DNA of 64,000 nucleotides. Source: Streptomyces kanamyceticus (GTDB lineage Bacteria; Actinomycetota; Actinomycetes; Streptomycetales; Streptomycetaceae). Each line of letters begins with the position of its first letter. The stretch's first letter is position 1. The DNA lies in the NCBI RefSeq assembly GCF_008704495.1, contig NZ_CP023699.1, forward strand, positions 7,688,001-7,752,000, given 5' to 3'. Below are positions 7,248-15,614 of this stretch, piece by piece. Under the pieces are notes generated by a model, which was not told the DNA's origin, searched no databases, and saw only the letters and a list, made by a program, of their open reading frames with translations. The position numbers and the translations under genes are program-made.

Positions 7248-8470
7248 ACGTCGAAGACCTGGTGCGCGACGCACTGCGGGAACAGGCGGCGGAAGGGGCG
7301 CCGGTGCCGGGGGACCTCGCCGACCGGGTGCTGACCGTGCGGCGCCGTCGCAGGGCGCGCGCGATCGCGGGCACGTCGCTCGCCGCGGTGGCGGCCGTGC
7401 TGGCGGTGGCGGTGCCGGTCATCGGCGCGGACTCCGACGCGCACGGCCCGCGTCCCGCGAGCGAGCTGCACGACGGTGACGTCGTCGCGCACCCCGACCA
7501 GTCGCCGCCCCGCGACCTGATTGCCGCGGGCGGCACCGCGCTCGCCGCGTTCAGTACGAGCGCCCGCGTCAAGCAGTCCGACGGCGACGCCCTGATCACC
7601 CGGACCTATCAGCTGCTCGACCAGAAGACGGGACGCTACCGGAAGGCCGAACGCTGGTCCTTCCTCGACGTGGCGCCCGGCATGCGCACCGCGGCCGTGC
7701 TCGAACGCGGCCTGCCCGCCCAGCGGATCGGCCTGCTCGACCTGCTCACGGGCAAGGTCGAGCGCTGGATCCCGGTGAAGCACGGGGTCGGCGGCGTCGA
7801 GTTCTCGCCCGACGGCAGGAAGCTCGTCGCGACGACGTACGCGCAGGATCCCGACCGGCTCGACGGGGACCGGCCGATCAACAACGGCAAGACGGAGGAG
7901 CCGGGCCCCGCCGAGCCGAGCAGGACCGGCTTCTACCTCGTCGACGTGGCGTCCGGCGAAACCCACTGGAGCAAGGTGGCGACGGACACGTCCGGCGAGT
8001 TCGGGTTCGCGGACATCAACACCCGCCAGGACTTCGGCTTCAGCCAGGACGGATCCCTGGTCTACACGGGCCTCACCAGGGCGCCGAACCAGCAGTACTA
8101 CGACTTCGACGGCCGCGAGCGGAGCGCTCCCGCCAGGGAGAAGCACCTGCGCTGGTACGTCGACGCCAGGCTCTCCCCGAGCGGGAAGCTCGCGGCCGGT
8201 GACTTCGCGGGCACCAACAAGAAGACGGCCTCCGAGGTGATCGACCCGCTCACCGGCAAGCGCGTCGCCAAGGTGCCGGGGCAGCAGCTCCTCGCCTGGG
8301 TCGACGACAAGCGGCTGATCGCCTGGGACATCGCGCCCGGCACGAGCGAGTACCGCAACCGGCTCGTCCTCGTCACGATCGGGAGCAAGAAGACGGTTCC
8401 GCTCAGCGGCTTCCTCTCGCCCAAGGCCGACGCGAACGGGCGCTGGACCCCAGTGTTCGCGGCGCGCTAG
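7244..8470 (+). CDS. Membrane-anchored WD40-like beta-propeller protein, sigma factor partner
   Basis: About 408 residues from GTG 7244. An N-terminal cytoplasmic segment of some 45 residues (NVEDLVRDALREQA at its start) ends in an Arg-rich stretch and one membrane helix (AGTSLAAVAAVLAVAVPVIGA). The rest is outside the cell and has propeller-like repeats (VEFSPDGRKLVATT, FSQDGSLVYTGL, ARLSPSGKLAAGD). The layout resembles membrane anti-sigma factors, and the coupling to the sigma gene supports that. The N-terminal part lacks the HxxxCxxC zinc motif, so the mode of sigma binding is unclear. Confidence 0.7.
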   Translation: MNVEDLVRDALREQAAEGAPVPGDLADRVLTVRRRRRARAIAGTSLAAVAAVLAVAVPVIGADSDAHGPRPASELHDGDVVAHPDQSPPRDLIAAGGTALAAFSTSARVKQSDGDALITRTYQLLDQKTGRYRKAERWSFLDVAPGMRTAAVLERGLPAQRIGLLDLLTGKVERWIPVKHGVGGVEFSPDGRKLVATTYAQDPDRLDGDRPINNGKTEEPGPAEPSRTGFYLVDVASGETHWSKVATDTSGEFGFADINTRQDFGFSQDGSLVYTGLTRAPNQQYYDFDGRERSAPAREKHLRWYVDARLSPSGKLAAGDFAGTNKKTASEVIDPLTGKRVAKVPGQQLLAWVDDKRLIAWDIAPGTSEYRNRLVLVTIGSKKTVPLSGFLSPKADANGRWTPVFAAR

Positions 8471-9393
8471 CCGACCGCGTCGTACGCCGCCCGCAGTTCG
8501 TCGGTCACCTCACGGCCCGCGGGCAGCAGCGGTGCCCGCACCGGGCCCGACGGCAGCCCGAGCGCCCCGAGCAGCGCCTTCGCGGTGACCGTGCCGGGCA
8601 GGCCCGACGCCATCATGAGGTCGATGAGCGGGGTGGCGGCGAGCTGCCCGCGGCGCGCCTCCGCGTGGTCGCCCGCGTCGAACGCGTCGAGGACGGACCG
8701 GAGTTGACGGGGGATCACATTGGCCACCGTGCTGATGTAGCCCGCGCCGCCGACGGCGTACAGCGCCAGGTCGTACTCGTCGCAGCCCGCGTAGTACGCC
8801 AGGTCCGTGCGGGCCATGACGCGCTGGCTCGCGAGGATGTCGTACGCGCAGTCCTTCACGCCCACGATCCGCGGATGGTCCGCCAGGCGCAGGACCGTCT
8901 CCGGTGCGATGCGGGTGCCGGTGCGGCCGGGGATGTCGTAGAGCAGCACCGGGAGGCCCGAGCCGTCGGCGACCGCCAGGAAGTGGGCCGCCACGGCGTC
9001 CTGCGGCGGCTTGCTGTAGTACGGCGTGACCACCAACAGGCCGTCCGCGCCCGCCTTCTCGGCCGCCAGGGCCAGCTCGGCGGTGTGCCGGGTGTCGTTG
9101 CTGCCGACGCCCGCGACGACCCGGGCCCGGCCCGCCACCGCGTCGGCCACCGCGCGCACGAGCGCGGACTTCTCCGCGTCGGACGTGGTCGGCGACTCGC
9201 CGGTGGTGCCGGACAGGACGAGCCCCTCGCAGCCGTCGGTCACCAGCCGGTCGGCGAGGCGCTGCGCGCCGTCCAGGTCGAGGGTGCCCGCGTCGGTGAA
9301 GGGCGTGATCATCGCGCACAGGGCGCGGCCGAAGGGGGCCGGGGTCCGGGAGGTCATGACGGCAGTGTTCGGCACGCGTCGCTGAAGCTCCAC
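8467..9393 (-). CDS. dapA: 4-Hydroxy-tetrahydrodipicolinate synthase (DapA family)
   Basis: A protein of 308 residues with the full set of DapA marks: GTTGES at 62-67, Tyr 152 in YDIPGRTG and the Schiff-base Lys 180 in VGVKDC. It would condense pyruvate with aspartate semialdehyde in lysine and diaminopimelate synthesis. The GTG start at 9393 has an AGGAG site six bases upstream. Its stop overlaps the stop of the convergent propeller gene by 4 bp. Streptomyces usually have more than one DapA homologue, so another pyruvate aldolase role remains possible. Confidence 0.85.
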   Translation of the reverse strand: MELQRRVPNTAVMTSRTPAPFGRALCAMITPFTDAGTLDLDGAQRLADRLVTDGCEGLVLSGTTGESPTTSDAEKSALVRAVADAVAGRARVVAGVGSNDTRHTAELALAAEKAGADGLLVVTPYYSKPPQDAVAAHFLAVADGSGLPVLLYDIPGRTGTRIAPETVLRLADHPRIVGVKDCAYDILASQRVMARTDLAYYAGCDEYDLALYAVGGAGYISTVANVIPRQLRSVLDAFDAGDHAEARRGQLAATPLIDLMMASGLPGTVTAKALLGALGLPSGPVRAPLLPAGREVTDELRAAYDAVG

Positions 9394-9558
9394 TTAATTC
9401 TCCTACGAGGTGGTGGGCATGGACGCTAAAAGATCGCGGGTGCCGGGGGCAGCCGGGCCAGGTCCGGGTACCCGGTCGGCACCGCGCTCCCCGTGGCGGA
9501 GCGCGAGCGACGAACGACGAACCGGACGACGAACCGGACGAGCCGAGGAGGCGCACTC

Positions 9559-9873
9559 ATGGCCGACACGCCCAGGAATCCGAAGGAACTGCTCGCGCAG
9601 GCGGACGTCAAGTCCCGCGCCAGGCACGGGGCGGCGCTGGTCAAGGACCAGATGCGCGACACCGCGGCGCAGGTCAAGGACAAGGTCGCCGAGGGGGCCG
9701 CGCAGGCCGAGGAGTACCGCGCCGTGGCCCAGGTCGAGGAGAAGGTCGCCGAGGCCGCGCGGCGGGTGCGCGGCGGCAGGCGCCCGCGGGTGCTCATGGC
9801 GGTCGCGGCGGGCACCGGCGCGCTGCTCGCCTGCGCGGCACTGCGCCGCCGCAGGCGGGGCGACGAGGCATGA
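9559..9873 (+). CDS. DUF3618-type small membrane protein
   Basis: About 104 residues beginning MADTPRNPKELLAQADVKSR. The N-terminal 70 residues are amphipathic and charged (KDQMRDTAAQVKDKVAEGAAQAEE), followed by one short membrane helix (VLMAVAAGTGALLACAAL) and an Arg-rich end. The ATG at 9559 follows GAGGAG; the longer GTG start at 9493 has no good site. It overlaps the next small gene by 4 bp. Such pairs are common in Streptomyces; the function is not known. Confidence 0.75.
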   Translation: MADTPRNPKELLAQADVKSRARHGAALVKDQMRDTAAQVKDKVAEGAAQAEEYRAVAQVEEKVAEAARRVRGGRRPRVLMAVAAGTGALLACAALRRRRRGDEA

Positions 9874-10067
9874 GCCCGGTCAAGCTGCTCTACAAGCCGG
9901 TCGCGGGCGAGGACGACGCGCCGGACGCCCATGACGAGGAGCGCGCCTGGCGCGAGATCCTCGCCGCGGCCGCGCTGCAGGGCGCGATCTTCGCCGTGGT
10001 CAGGGCCGCGGTGGAGCGCGGCGGCGCGGTCGGCGTGCGGCGCCTCACGGGGAGCTGGCCCGGCTGA
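9870..10067 (+). CDS. DUF4235-type small membrane protein
   Basis: A protein of 65 residues starting MSPVKLLYKPVAGEDD, the typical opening of DUF4235 proteins. A single hydrophobic helix (ILAAAALQGAIFAVVRAAV) and a basic end follow. The start overlaps the stop of the DUF3618-type gene (ATGA), so the two are co-translated and may form a small membrane complex. No function is known. Confidence 0.75.
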   Translation: MSPVKLLYKPVAGEDDAPDAHDEERAWREILAAAALQGAIFAVVRAAVERGGAVGVRRLTGSWPG

Positions 10068-10135
10068 CCGGGGCGGCTTCTGGCATGATCGGCGCGGGCG
10101 CCGACAGGCCGGACGTACAGAGGCTTGAGGCATAG

Positions 10136-10924
10136 ATGGAAACCAGCAGCAACGACGGCATCAGCGGCATCCGCGACGGTGGCCGTGCCGGTGAGGAGCG
10201 CGTCGCCCTCGTGACGGGGTCCTCGTCGGGGATCGGCGCCGAGATCGCCCGGCGTCTGGCCGCCCGCGGGATCCGGGTGGTCGTCAACTCCGCGCGCTCC
10301 GTGGCGGCGGGCGAGAAACTGGCGGCCGAACTGCCCGACGCGATCTACGTCAGGGCGAACGTCGCGGACGAGGGCGACGCCAAGCGGCTCGTCCGGACGG
10401 CCGTCGACACGTACGGCCGCCTGGACGTCCTGGTCAACTGCGCGGGCGCCACCCGGTTCATCGACCACGACGACTTCGAGGCCGCGAGCCCCGAGGTGTG
10501 GCGGGAGCTGTACGACGTCAACGTCATCGGCGTCTGGCAGACGATCACCGCGGCCGTCCCGCACCTGCGGTCGAGCGGCGCGGGCAGCATCGTGAACATC
10601 TCGTCGCAGGCGGGGGTGCGGCCCGGTGGCAGCTCCATCCCGTACGCGGTGAGCAAGGCCGCCGTGAACCACATGACCAAGCTGCTCGCCAAGACGCTCG
10701 GGCCCGCGGTGCGGGTCAACGCCGTCGCGCCCGGCATGATCGACACGCCGTGGTTCGACGGGGTCGAGGGCGTGGCGGCCGCGATGGAGGCCGCCGCGGA
10801 ACGGTTGCCGCTGGGGCGGGTCGGCCGCCCGGAGGACATCGCGGAGGCGGTGGTCGACCTGACCAACTCCTCGTACATCACGGGCGAGGTGCTGCTCGTG
10901 GACGGGGGCGGGCACTTGCTGTGA
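10136..10924 (+). CDS. SDR-family oxidoreductase
   Basis: A protein of 262 residues, a classical short-chain dehydrogenase: cofactor motif TGSSSGIG at 27-34, NCAG for the central sheet, Ser in NISSQ, and catalytic YAVSK. The C-terminal YITGEVLLVDGGG is the usual end of FabG-like enzymes. There is Asn-Ser-Ala-Arg after the second strand, which suggests NADP(H). The substrate cannot be told from sequence. It stands alone on the + strand between the small membrane genes and a GDSL hydrolase. Confidence 0.85.
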   Translation: METSSNDGISGIRDGGRAGEERVALVTGSSSGIGAEIARRLAARGIRVVVNSARSVAAGEKLAAELPDAIYVRANVADEGDAKRLVRTAVDTYGRLDVLVNCAGATRFIDHDDFEAASPEVWRELYDVNVIGVWQTITAAVPHLRSSGAGSIVNISSQAGVRPGGSSIPYAVSKAAVNHMTKLLAKTLGPAVRVNAVAPGMIDTPWFDGVEGVAAAMEAAAERLPLGRVGRPEDIAEAVVDLTNSSYITGEVLLVDGGGHLL

Positions 10925-10993
10925 GGCGGCGGGGCGGCCCGCGCTCCGTGGACCCGCGTTGACGGGTCCGCGTGGCCGGAGCAAGCTCAGGCC

Positions 10994-11794
10994 ATGAGCA
11001 CGAGGCAGCAGTATCCCTTCACGCGCTACGTCGCGATCGGGGACAGCCAGACCGAGGGGCTCGGGGACGGCGACGAGAGCCAGGGGTACCGGGGGTGGGC
11101 CGACCGGTTCGCGGAGATCCTCGCGGTGGGAAATCCGGACCTCACGTACGCCAATCTCGCCGTGCGCGGGCGCGTGACCGCCCGGGTCAAGGCGGAACAG
11201 CTGGGCCCCGCCCTCGCGTTGAAGCCGGATCTCGTCACCGTGATGGCGGGCATGAACGACCTGGTGCGGCCGGGCTTCGACGCCGCGCGCGTGGCCGCGG
11301 ACATCGAGGAGATGTTCACCGAACTCACCGCGACGGGCGCCCGGGTGGCCACCGTGACCTTCCCTGACATCGGACGGATCTCCCCGCTCGCGCGGCGGGC
11401 GCTGCCCAGGGTGCTTGATCTGAACGCGCGGATCCGCGCGGCGGCCGACCGGCACGGGGTGGCCGTCCTCGACACGTTCCCGCACCGGGTCACCACCGAC
11501 CCGCGGCTGTGGAGCCGGGACCGCCTGCACGCGAGCCCGCTCGGCCACGCCAGGATCGCCGCGGGCGTGGCGGACGTCCTGGGCGTACCGGGCCACGAGA
11601 GCTGGCTGGAGCCGCTGCCGCCGCTCGCCCCGCAGTCGGTGTTCGGCGCGGTGACGGCGGAGGCGCGCTGGTTCGCGGGGTTCATGGGGCCGTGGGTGTG
11701 GCGGCGGGTACGGGGCCGTTCCTCGGGGGACGGCCGGGAGGCGAAGCGTCCCGCGCTGGCCGCGGTGACCGTGCCGGATCGGGAACGGGCTTGA
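10994..11794 (+). CDS. SGNH/GDSL-family hydrolase
   Basis: A protein of 266 residues. Block I is AIGDSQTEGLGDG (nucleophile Ser), block III is AGMNDLVRP, and the catalytic Asp-x-x-His lies in RDRLHASPLGHARIA. There is no signal peptide, so it is probably cytoplasmic. It likely hydrolyses an ester or acyl group; the substrate is unknown. The C-terminal 60 residues are less conserved in appearance, with a short hydrophobic patch (FAGFMGPWVWRRVRG). Confidence 0.85.
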   Translation: MSTRQQYPFTRYVAIGDSQTEGLGDGDESQGYRGWADRFAEILAVGNPDLTYANLAVRGRVTARVKAEQLGPALALKPDLVTVMAGMNDLVRPGFDAARVAADIEEMFTELTATGARVATVTFPDIGRISPLARRALPRVLDLNARIRAAADRHGVAVLDTFPHRVTTDPRLWSRDRLHASPLGHARIAAGVADVLGVPGHESWLEPLPPLAPQSVFGAVTAEARWFAGFMGPWVWRRVRGRSSGDGREAKRPALAAVTVPDRERA

Positions 11795-11801
11795 CCGGGG
11801 C

Positions 11802-11832
11802 TTGACCTCAAGGTCGGTTGAGGTCGGAGTGT
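11802..11832 (+). promoter_or_regulatory. SoxR-type operator and promoter
   Basis: A perfect 8-bp inverted repeat (GACCTCAA at 11804-11811 and TTGAGGTC at 11818-11825) sits directly behind a TTGACC -35 element (11802-11807). The -10-like GAGTGT (11827-11832) is 19 bp further, the stretched spacing of MerR-family promoters. The core CCTCAAG...TTGAGG closely matches the SoxR box. It faces the monooxygenase gene at 11901. Confidence 0.75.
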
Positions 11833-11900
11833 GGGACGTGCCCGGGGCGGTCGCCGGTCCGGGCCCGGCACACACACCGAGACGGATGGACGGGACAGCC

Positions 11901-12686
11901 ATGTCTACGACGCAGGGACCGACGCAGGGACCGACCCGGACCACGGCCCCGAGCACGAGCGCGACCCTCCGCACCGGCACCCACCCCGACCCCGCCCGCC
12001 CCGACGCAGGGCTCACCTTCGTCAGTACCTGGAGCACCGGCTCGGCCGAGCGGCAGCAGGGCACGCTGGACGCCATCGCCACGGCCTGGAGCAGCAGGGA
12101 CTGGCCGCACGAGGGCCTGCTGTCGTACGCCGTGTACGCGGGCACCGACGGTGACACGGTCCTGCACCACTCGCAGTGGCGGGACGAGGACGCCTACCAG
12201 GACTTCTTCGCGAGCGCCTCGAACGGCAGGGACGCGAGGAACGCCGACATCGACGCGGCCGTGCCGGGCATCGAGCGCCTCGGTCTGAACAAGACGACGC
12301 TGTACCGCAGTTGGACCGGCGCCCCGGAGCGCACGGACCGCGAGCCCGGTGCGATCGTGATCGTGCGCGTCGACTTCGAAGGGCCCGACGCCGATCGCCA
12401 ACGGGCCTGGGTGGACGGGGTGCTGGACGCCCTGGACGGCGACGGGACGGCGGGCGGCGGGCTGCTCGCCGCGCACTTCCACGTCAGCACCGACGGCAGG
12501 CGGGTCGTCAACTACGCGGAGTGGACCGACGTACAGGCCCACGTCGACGCGCTCGCCGCCGGGAGCGACGGGGTGGGAACGCCGACGCCCCGGTGGCGGC
12601 GCGTGCGGGAATTCCCGGGCGTCCTCTCCGATGACTCGGTCGCCCGCTACCGGTTGGCGCACACCTTCGTACCGCGCGGAGCGTAG
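11901..12686 (+). CDS. Antibiotic-biosynthesis-monooxygenase (ABM) domain protein, SoxR target
   Basis: About 261 residues with two ABM-like ferredoxin-fold halves (LTFVSTWSTGSAERQQGTLDAIA through YRSW, and AIVIVRVDFEGPD through VARYRLAHTF). Such heme-free monooxygenases act on quinones or other aromatic substrates. The ATG at 11901 is chosen because it lies about 60 bp after the predicted transcription start of the SoxR-type promoter; longer starts would run into the operator. I recall that S. coelicolor SoxR controls a monooxygenase gene (SCO1909, ecaB) in this neighbourhood, which this may match. Confidence 0.75.
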   Translation: MSTTQGPTQGPTRTTAPSTSATLRTGTHPDPARPDAGLTFVSTWSTGSAERQQGTLDAIATAWSSRDWPHEGLLSYAVYAGTDGDTVLHHSQWRDEDAYQDFFASASNGRDARNADIDAAVPGIERLGLNKTTLYRSWTGAPERTDREPGAIVIVRVDFEGPDADRQRAWVDGVLDALDGDGTAGGGLLAAHFHVSTDGRRVVNYAEWTDVQAHVDALAAGSDGVGTPTPRWRRVREFPGVLSDDSVARYRLAHTFVPRGA

Positions 12687-12783
12687 ATCCCCGGCGCCGA
12701 ACCGCCGACCTCCGAACGCGCCTGGACAGCGGCCCCCGTCGGCGGGACGGTGGACCGGCGCAGGGCGATGCGAGGGGGACGGC

Positions 12784-13533
12784 ATGAGCGGCAGCGGCGC
12801 GGGCAGCGGCAAGGGATTCGAGATAGCCAGGGAGTTCGAGGTCGACGCATCGCCCGCTGAGGTCTGGGACGCCCTCACCACCGGCGCGGCGGGCTGGCTC
12901 AGGCCCTTGCGGTACGAACCCCGCACGGGCGGTGCCGCCCCCTCCGGCGGCACCGTCACGTGCTGGGACCCGCCGCACCGCCTCACCGCCCGCGTGGAGG
13001 ACCCGGACCGGATACCCGGCCAGACCCTCAGCCAGCTCGACCACATCGTCGAGCCGCGCAACGGCGGCCGCCGCTCCTGGGTGCGCTACGTCCGCAGCGG
13101 CGTCTTCACCGGCGACCGCGACACCCAGTACGACACCGTCGCCAAGCACACCGACTTCCGGCTGCACACCCTGTGCGAGTACCTCGCGCACTTCAAGGGC
13201 CGTCCCGCCGTGCACTCCGCGATCACCGGACCGCCCGCGTCGGCCGCGCCGGACGCCTTCGTCAGGCTCGGCCGCTCGCTCGCCCTGCCCGACGACGCGT
13301 CGGAAGGGGCCCGCGTCCGGGTCAGGACGCCCGGCGAGCCGCTCGACGCGGTGATCGACTTCCGCAGCAGGTACTTCCTGGGGCTGCGCGCGGACGACAG
13401 CCTGCACCGCTTCTTCGGCCGCAACCACTTCGGCCTCCCGGTGACCGTCAGCGTGCACGACTTCGGCGCGCACGCTGACGGCAAGCGCACCGAACTGGCG
13501 TGGCAGGACTGGCTGGACCACCTCTACGGGTGA
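12784..13533 (+). CDS. SRPBCC-domain protein
   Basis: A protein of 249 residues. The first half starts like a START/AHSA1 domain (FEIAREFEVDASPAEVWDALTTGAAGWLRP) with a hydrophobic ligand-binding cavity fold, and a second, less clear half follows. It is 98 bp after the monooxygenase gene on the same strand and could belong to the same redox-responsive unit, but it has a gap long enough for its own promoter. A second SRPBCC copy in the C-terminal half is possible. Ligand unknown. Confidence 0.75.
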   Translation: MSGSGAGSGKGFEIAREFEVDASPAEVWDALTTGAAGWLRPLRYEPRTGGAAPSGGTVTCWDPPHRLTARVEDPDRIPGQTLSQLDHIVEPRNGGRRSWVRYVRSGVFTGDRDTQYDTVAKHTDFRLHTLCEYLAHFKGRPAVHSAITGPPASAAPDAFVRLGRSLALPDDASEGARVRVRTPGEPLDAVIDFRSRYFLGLRADDSLHRFFGRNHFGLPVTVSVHDFGAHADGKRTELAWQDWLDHLYG

Positions 13534-13543
13534 CCGCGGGTGG

Positions 13544-15382
13544 CTACGGGCGGAAGCGCAGCACCTGCGGGTCGTGATCGCTGTTCTGGTCCGCGAACTC
13601 CGCGTTGATGTGCACGCTGTCGTAGGCGAAGTCGCGTCCCACGCCCGGGCTGGTCAGGATCTGGTCGAGGACCTGGGAGTTGCCCTGGTAGACGTAGGAG
13701 TAACGCTCGCTCCTGGGCAGCGACTCGACGGCCGAGCGCAGCGCCCCGCCGTCCTGAAGGGCCTTGGCGGTCGCCGAGAACTCGAAGTCGTTGATGTCGC
13801 CGAGCACCACGACGTCGGCGTCGCCCTTGACCTTGCGCAGGTCCTTCACGAAGCCGTTGACGACCTGCGCCTGCCGCAGCCGCTTGGTCTCCGACGAGCG
13901 CACCGGCGGCTGGTGGTGCGAGGTGAGACCTTCGTCGCCGCCCTTGGAACCGAAGTGGTTGGCGATCACGAAGACCGTACGGCCGCGGAAGACGAACTCG
14001 CCCGCCAGCGGCTTGCGGCTGTCCGCCCACGCCGCGTCGCCGGGCGCGATCCGGCCGGGGGAGTGGGTCAGCGCGGCCCGGCCCCCTTCGCGTACGACAC
14101 CGGTGGGGGTGGTCGCGTCGCCGGGCGCCCGCTCGGTGAACGAGACCCGCTCGGGGTTGTAGAGGAAGACCTGGCGGATGTTGCCGCCGGGCTCGCCGCC
14201 GTCCTTGTTGTTCTCCGGGTCGACGGAGCGCCACGCGTAGCGCGGGCCGCCCGCCGCGACGATCGCGTCCGTGAACTTCTTCAGGGTCGCCGCCGCGGAG
14301 ACGGTGCCGTCGTTCTTCGCGCCCGTGTCGTCCTGGATCTCCTCCAGGGCCACGATGTCGGGCGAGGCGAGGTTGGCGACGACGGCGCCCGCGAGCGCGT
14401 CGAACTTCTGCTGCGGGTCGCTCGGGTCGAGGTTCTCCACGTTGTACGTGGCCACGGCGAGCTCACCCTTGGCCTGGCGCTTCGTCCTCTCGCGCGCGAG
14501 GCCCTTGTCCGCGACCTCGCCGAGCTGACGGGCGACCAGCGTGTAGCCGCCGAACTGGTTGAAGTCCAGGGGGCCTTCGGTGCGGCCGTTCAGCACGTCA
14601 CCGACGTTCGCCTTCGGGAAGGGCTGCTGGGAGACGGGCGCGAGCTGCTGGATCTGCAGCCGTCCGCCGTTCTGCGCGCGGTAGGAGCCGTAGACGGTGC
14701 CGCCGCGCCGGTTCGGGTTCTCGTGCTTCTTCACCGTCACCCAGAGCTCGTTGTACGCGTCGGTCGCGCCGACCACGCGCGAGGTGCCCACGCGGACGTT
14801 CATGCCCTCCAGGGACTCGTAGAGGTCCAGGGCGTACGAGCGGGGCCGCAGCGGCAGACCGTTGACGCTGTTGTCCCGCGCGGGATCACCGGCGGGCGCG
14901 TACGCGGCGGGCACCGACTTCGCGTCGATCCTGACCGGCGCGGGCAGCGCGTTGCCGGACGTCCTGACGGTCACCGTCGGCTTGGTGATCTGGGTGAGCG
15001 ACTGGTTGCCGGAGGCCGCGCCCCCGGGGACGTACTCCGCGACCGTGCCGGAGACCAGGACCGCGTCGCCCGCCTCGACGGTGAGCGGTGCCGAGCCGGT
15101 GAAGACGAAGACGCCCTCGCTGGTGGCCGGATCCTGGTCGGCGTCGCCGTCGGCGGACTGGATCCAGAAGCCCTTGGAGCCGTAGCCGCGGACCCCCGTC
15201 ACGATGCCCGCGACGTCCGTGACCTGCTGTCCGGCGAGCGGCGAGACACGCGTCGTGCCCTGGATGTCGTGGATGGCGACGGTGTCGGCCGACGCGGCGG
15301 ACGAGGTGGTCACGAGCAGACCGGCGGCGAGCGCGGTGGCGACGACGGCGCCGACGGCGGCTGATCTCGGTATGTGGGGCAT
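13544..15382 (-). CDS. Secreted endonuclease/exonuclease/phosphatase-family nuclease
   Basis: About 612 residues from ATG 15382 with an N-terminal signal peptide (AAVGAVVATALAAGLLVTTSSAASA). An OB-like nucleic-acid binding region is followed by an EEP domain with NVENL, EEIQDD (catalytic Glu), NHFGSK, LGDINDFE and SDHDPQ, all the metal and catalytic residues of the family. It is an extracellular DNA or RNA nuclease, probably for scavenging phosphate. It ends 11 bp from the convergent SRPBCC gene. The longer frame beginning at 15523 would put a charged tail before the signal peptide and is rejected. Confidence 0.85.
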   Translation of the reverse strand: MPHIPRSAAVGAVVATALAAGLLVTTSSAASADTVAIHDIQGTTRVSPLAGQQVTDVAGIVTGVRGYGSKGFWIQSADGDADQDPATSEGVFVFTGSAPLTVEAGDAVLVSGTVAEYVPGGAASGNQSLTQITKPTVTVRTSGNALPAPVRIDAKSVPAAYAPAGDPARDNSVNGLPLRPRSYALDLYESLEGMNVRVGTSRVVGATDAYNELWVTVKKHENPNRRGGTVYGSYRAQNGGRLQIQQLAPVSQQPFPKANVGDVLNGRTEGPLDFNQFGGYTLVARQLGEVADKGLARERTKRQAKGELAVATYNVENLDPSDPQQKFDALAGAVVANLASPDIVALEEIQDDTGAKNDGTVSAAATLKKFTDAIVAAGGPRYAWRSVDPENNKDGGEPGGNIRQVFLYNPERVSFTERAPGDATTPTGVVREGGRAALTHSPGRIAPGDAAWADSRKPLAGEFVFRGRTVFVIANHFGSKGGDEGLTSHHQPPVRSSETKRLRQAQVVNGFVKDLRKVKGDADVVVLGDINDFEFSATAKALQDGGALRSAVESLPRSERYSYVYQGNSQVLDQILTSPGVGRDFAYDSVHINAEFADQNSDHDPQVLRFRP

Positions 15383-15448
15383 CAGGGAACTCCGGGTGAG
15401 GGAAGGCGGAGAGGACGGCGGGCGCCCGAGCGGCGCTCTACGCGCGTC

Positions 15449-15478
15449 AATCTCTTGCGTGGCCAGGGGAGTTGTCAA
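15449..15478 (-). promoter_or_regulatory. Possible promoter of the secreted nuclease
   Basis: Read on the minus strand there is a perfect TTGACA (15478-15473) and, 18 bp on, GAGATT (15454-15449) as a weak -10. It lies about 70-100 bp before the nuclease start. The -35 is exact, but the -10 is only a partial match. Confidence 0.4.
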
Positions 15479-15614
15479 GGTTGTCCGGGTGCTCATTCCC
15501 TGTACGCCGTCTGACAGGGACATGAACCGGGCGGCACCCGGCCAAATCCGTCTAGGCTTGCGCCTTGCCGAGACCTACCTACGGCGCACCGCACCCCCGG
15601 AGGAGAACCAGCAG

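Noticed and set aside
9890..12157. Minus-strand open frame of over 700 codons
   Set aside because: It lies opposite an SDR, a GDSL hydrolase and a monooxygenase, all with clear motifs. Its own translation is low-complexity Arg/Gly/Pro with no domain.
15383..15523. Upstream extension of the secreted nuclease
   Set aside because: It would put some 47 charged residues before a normal signal peptide and run through a TTGACA promoter element.
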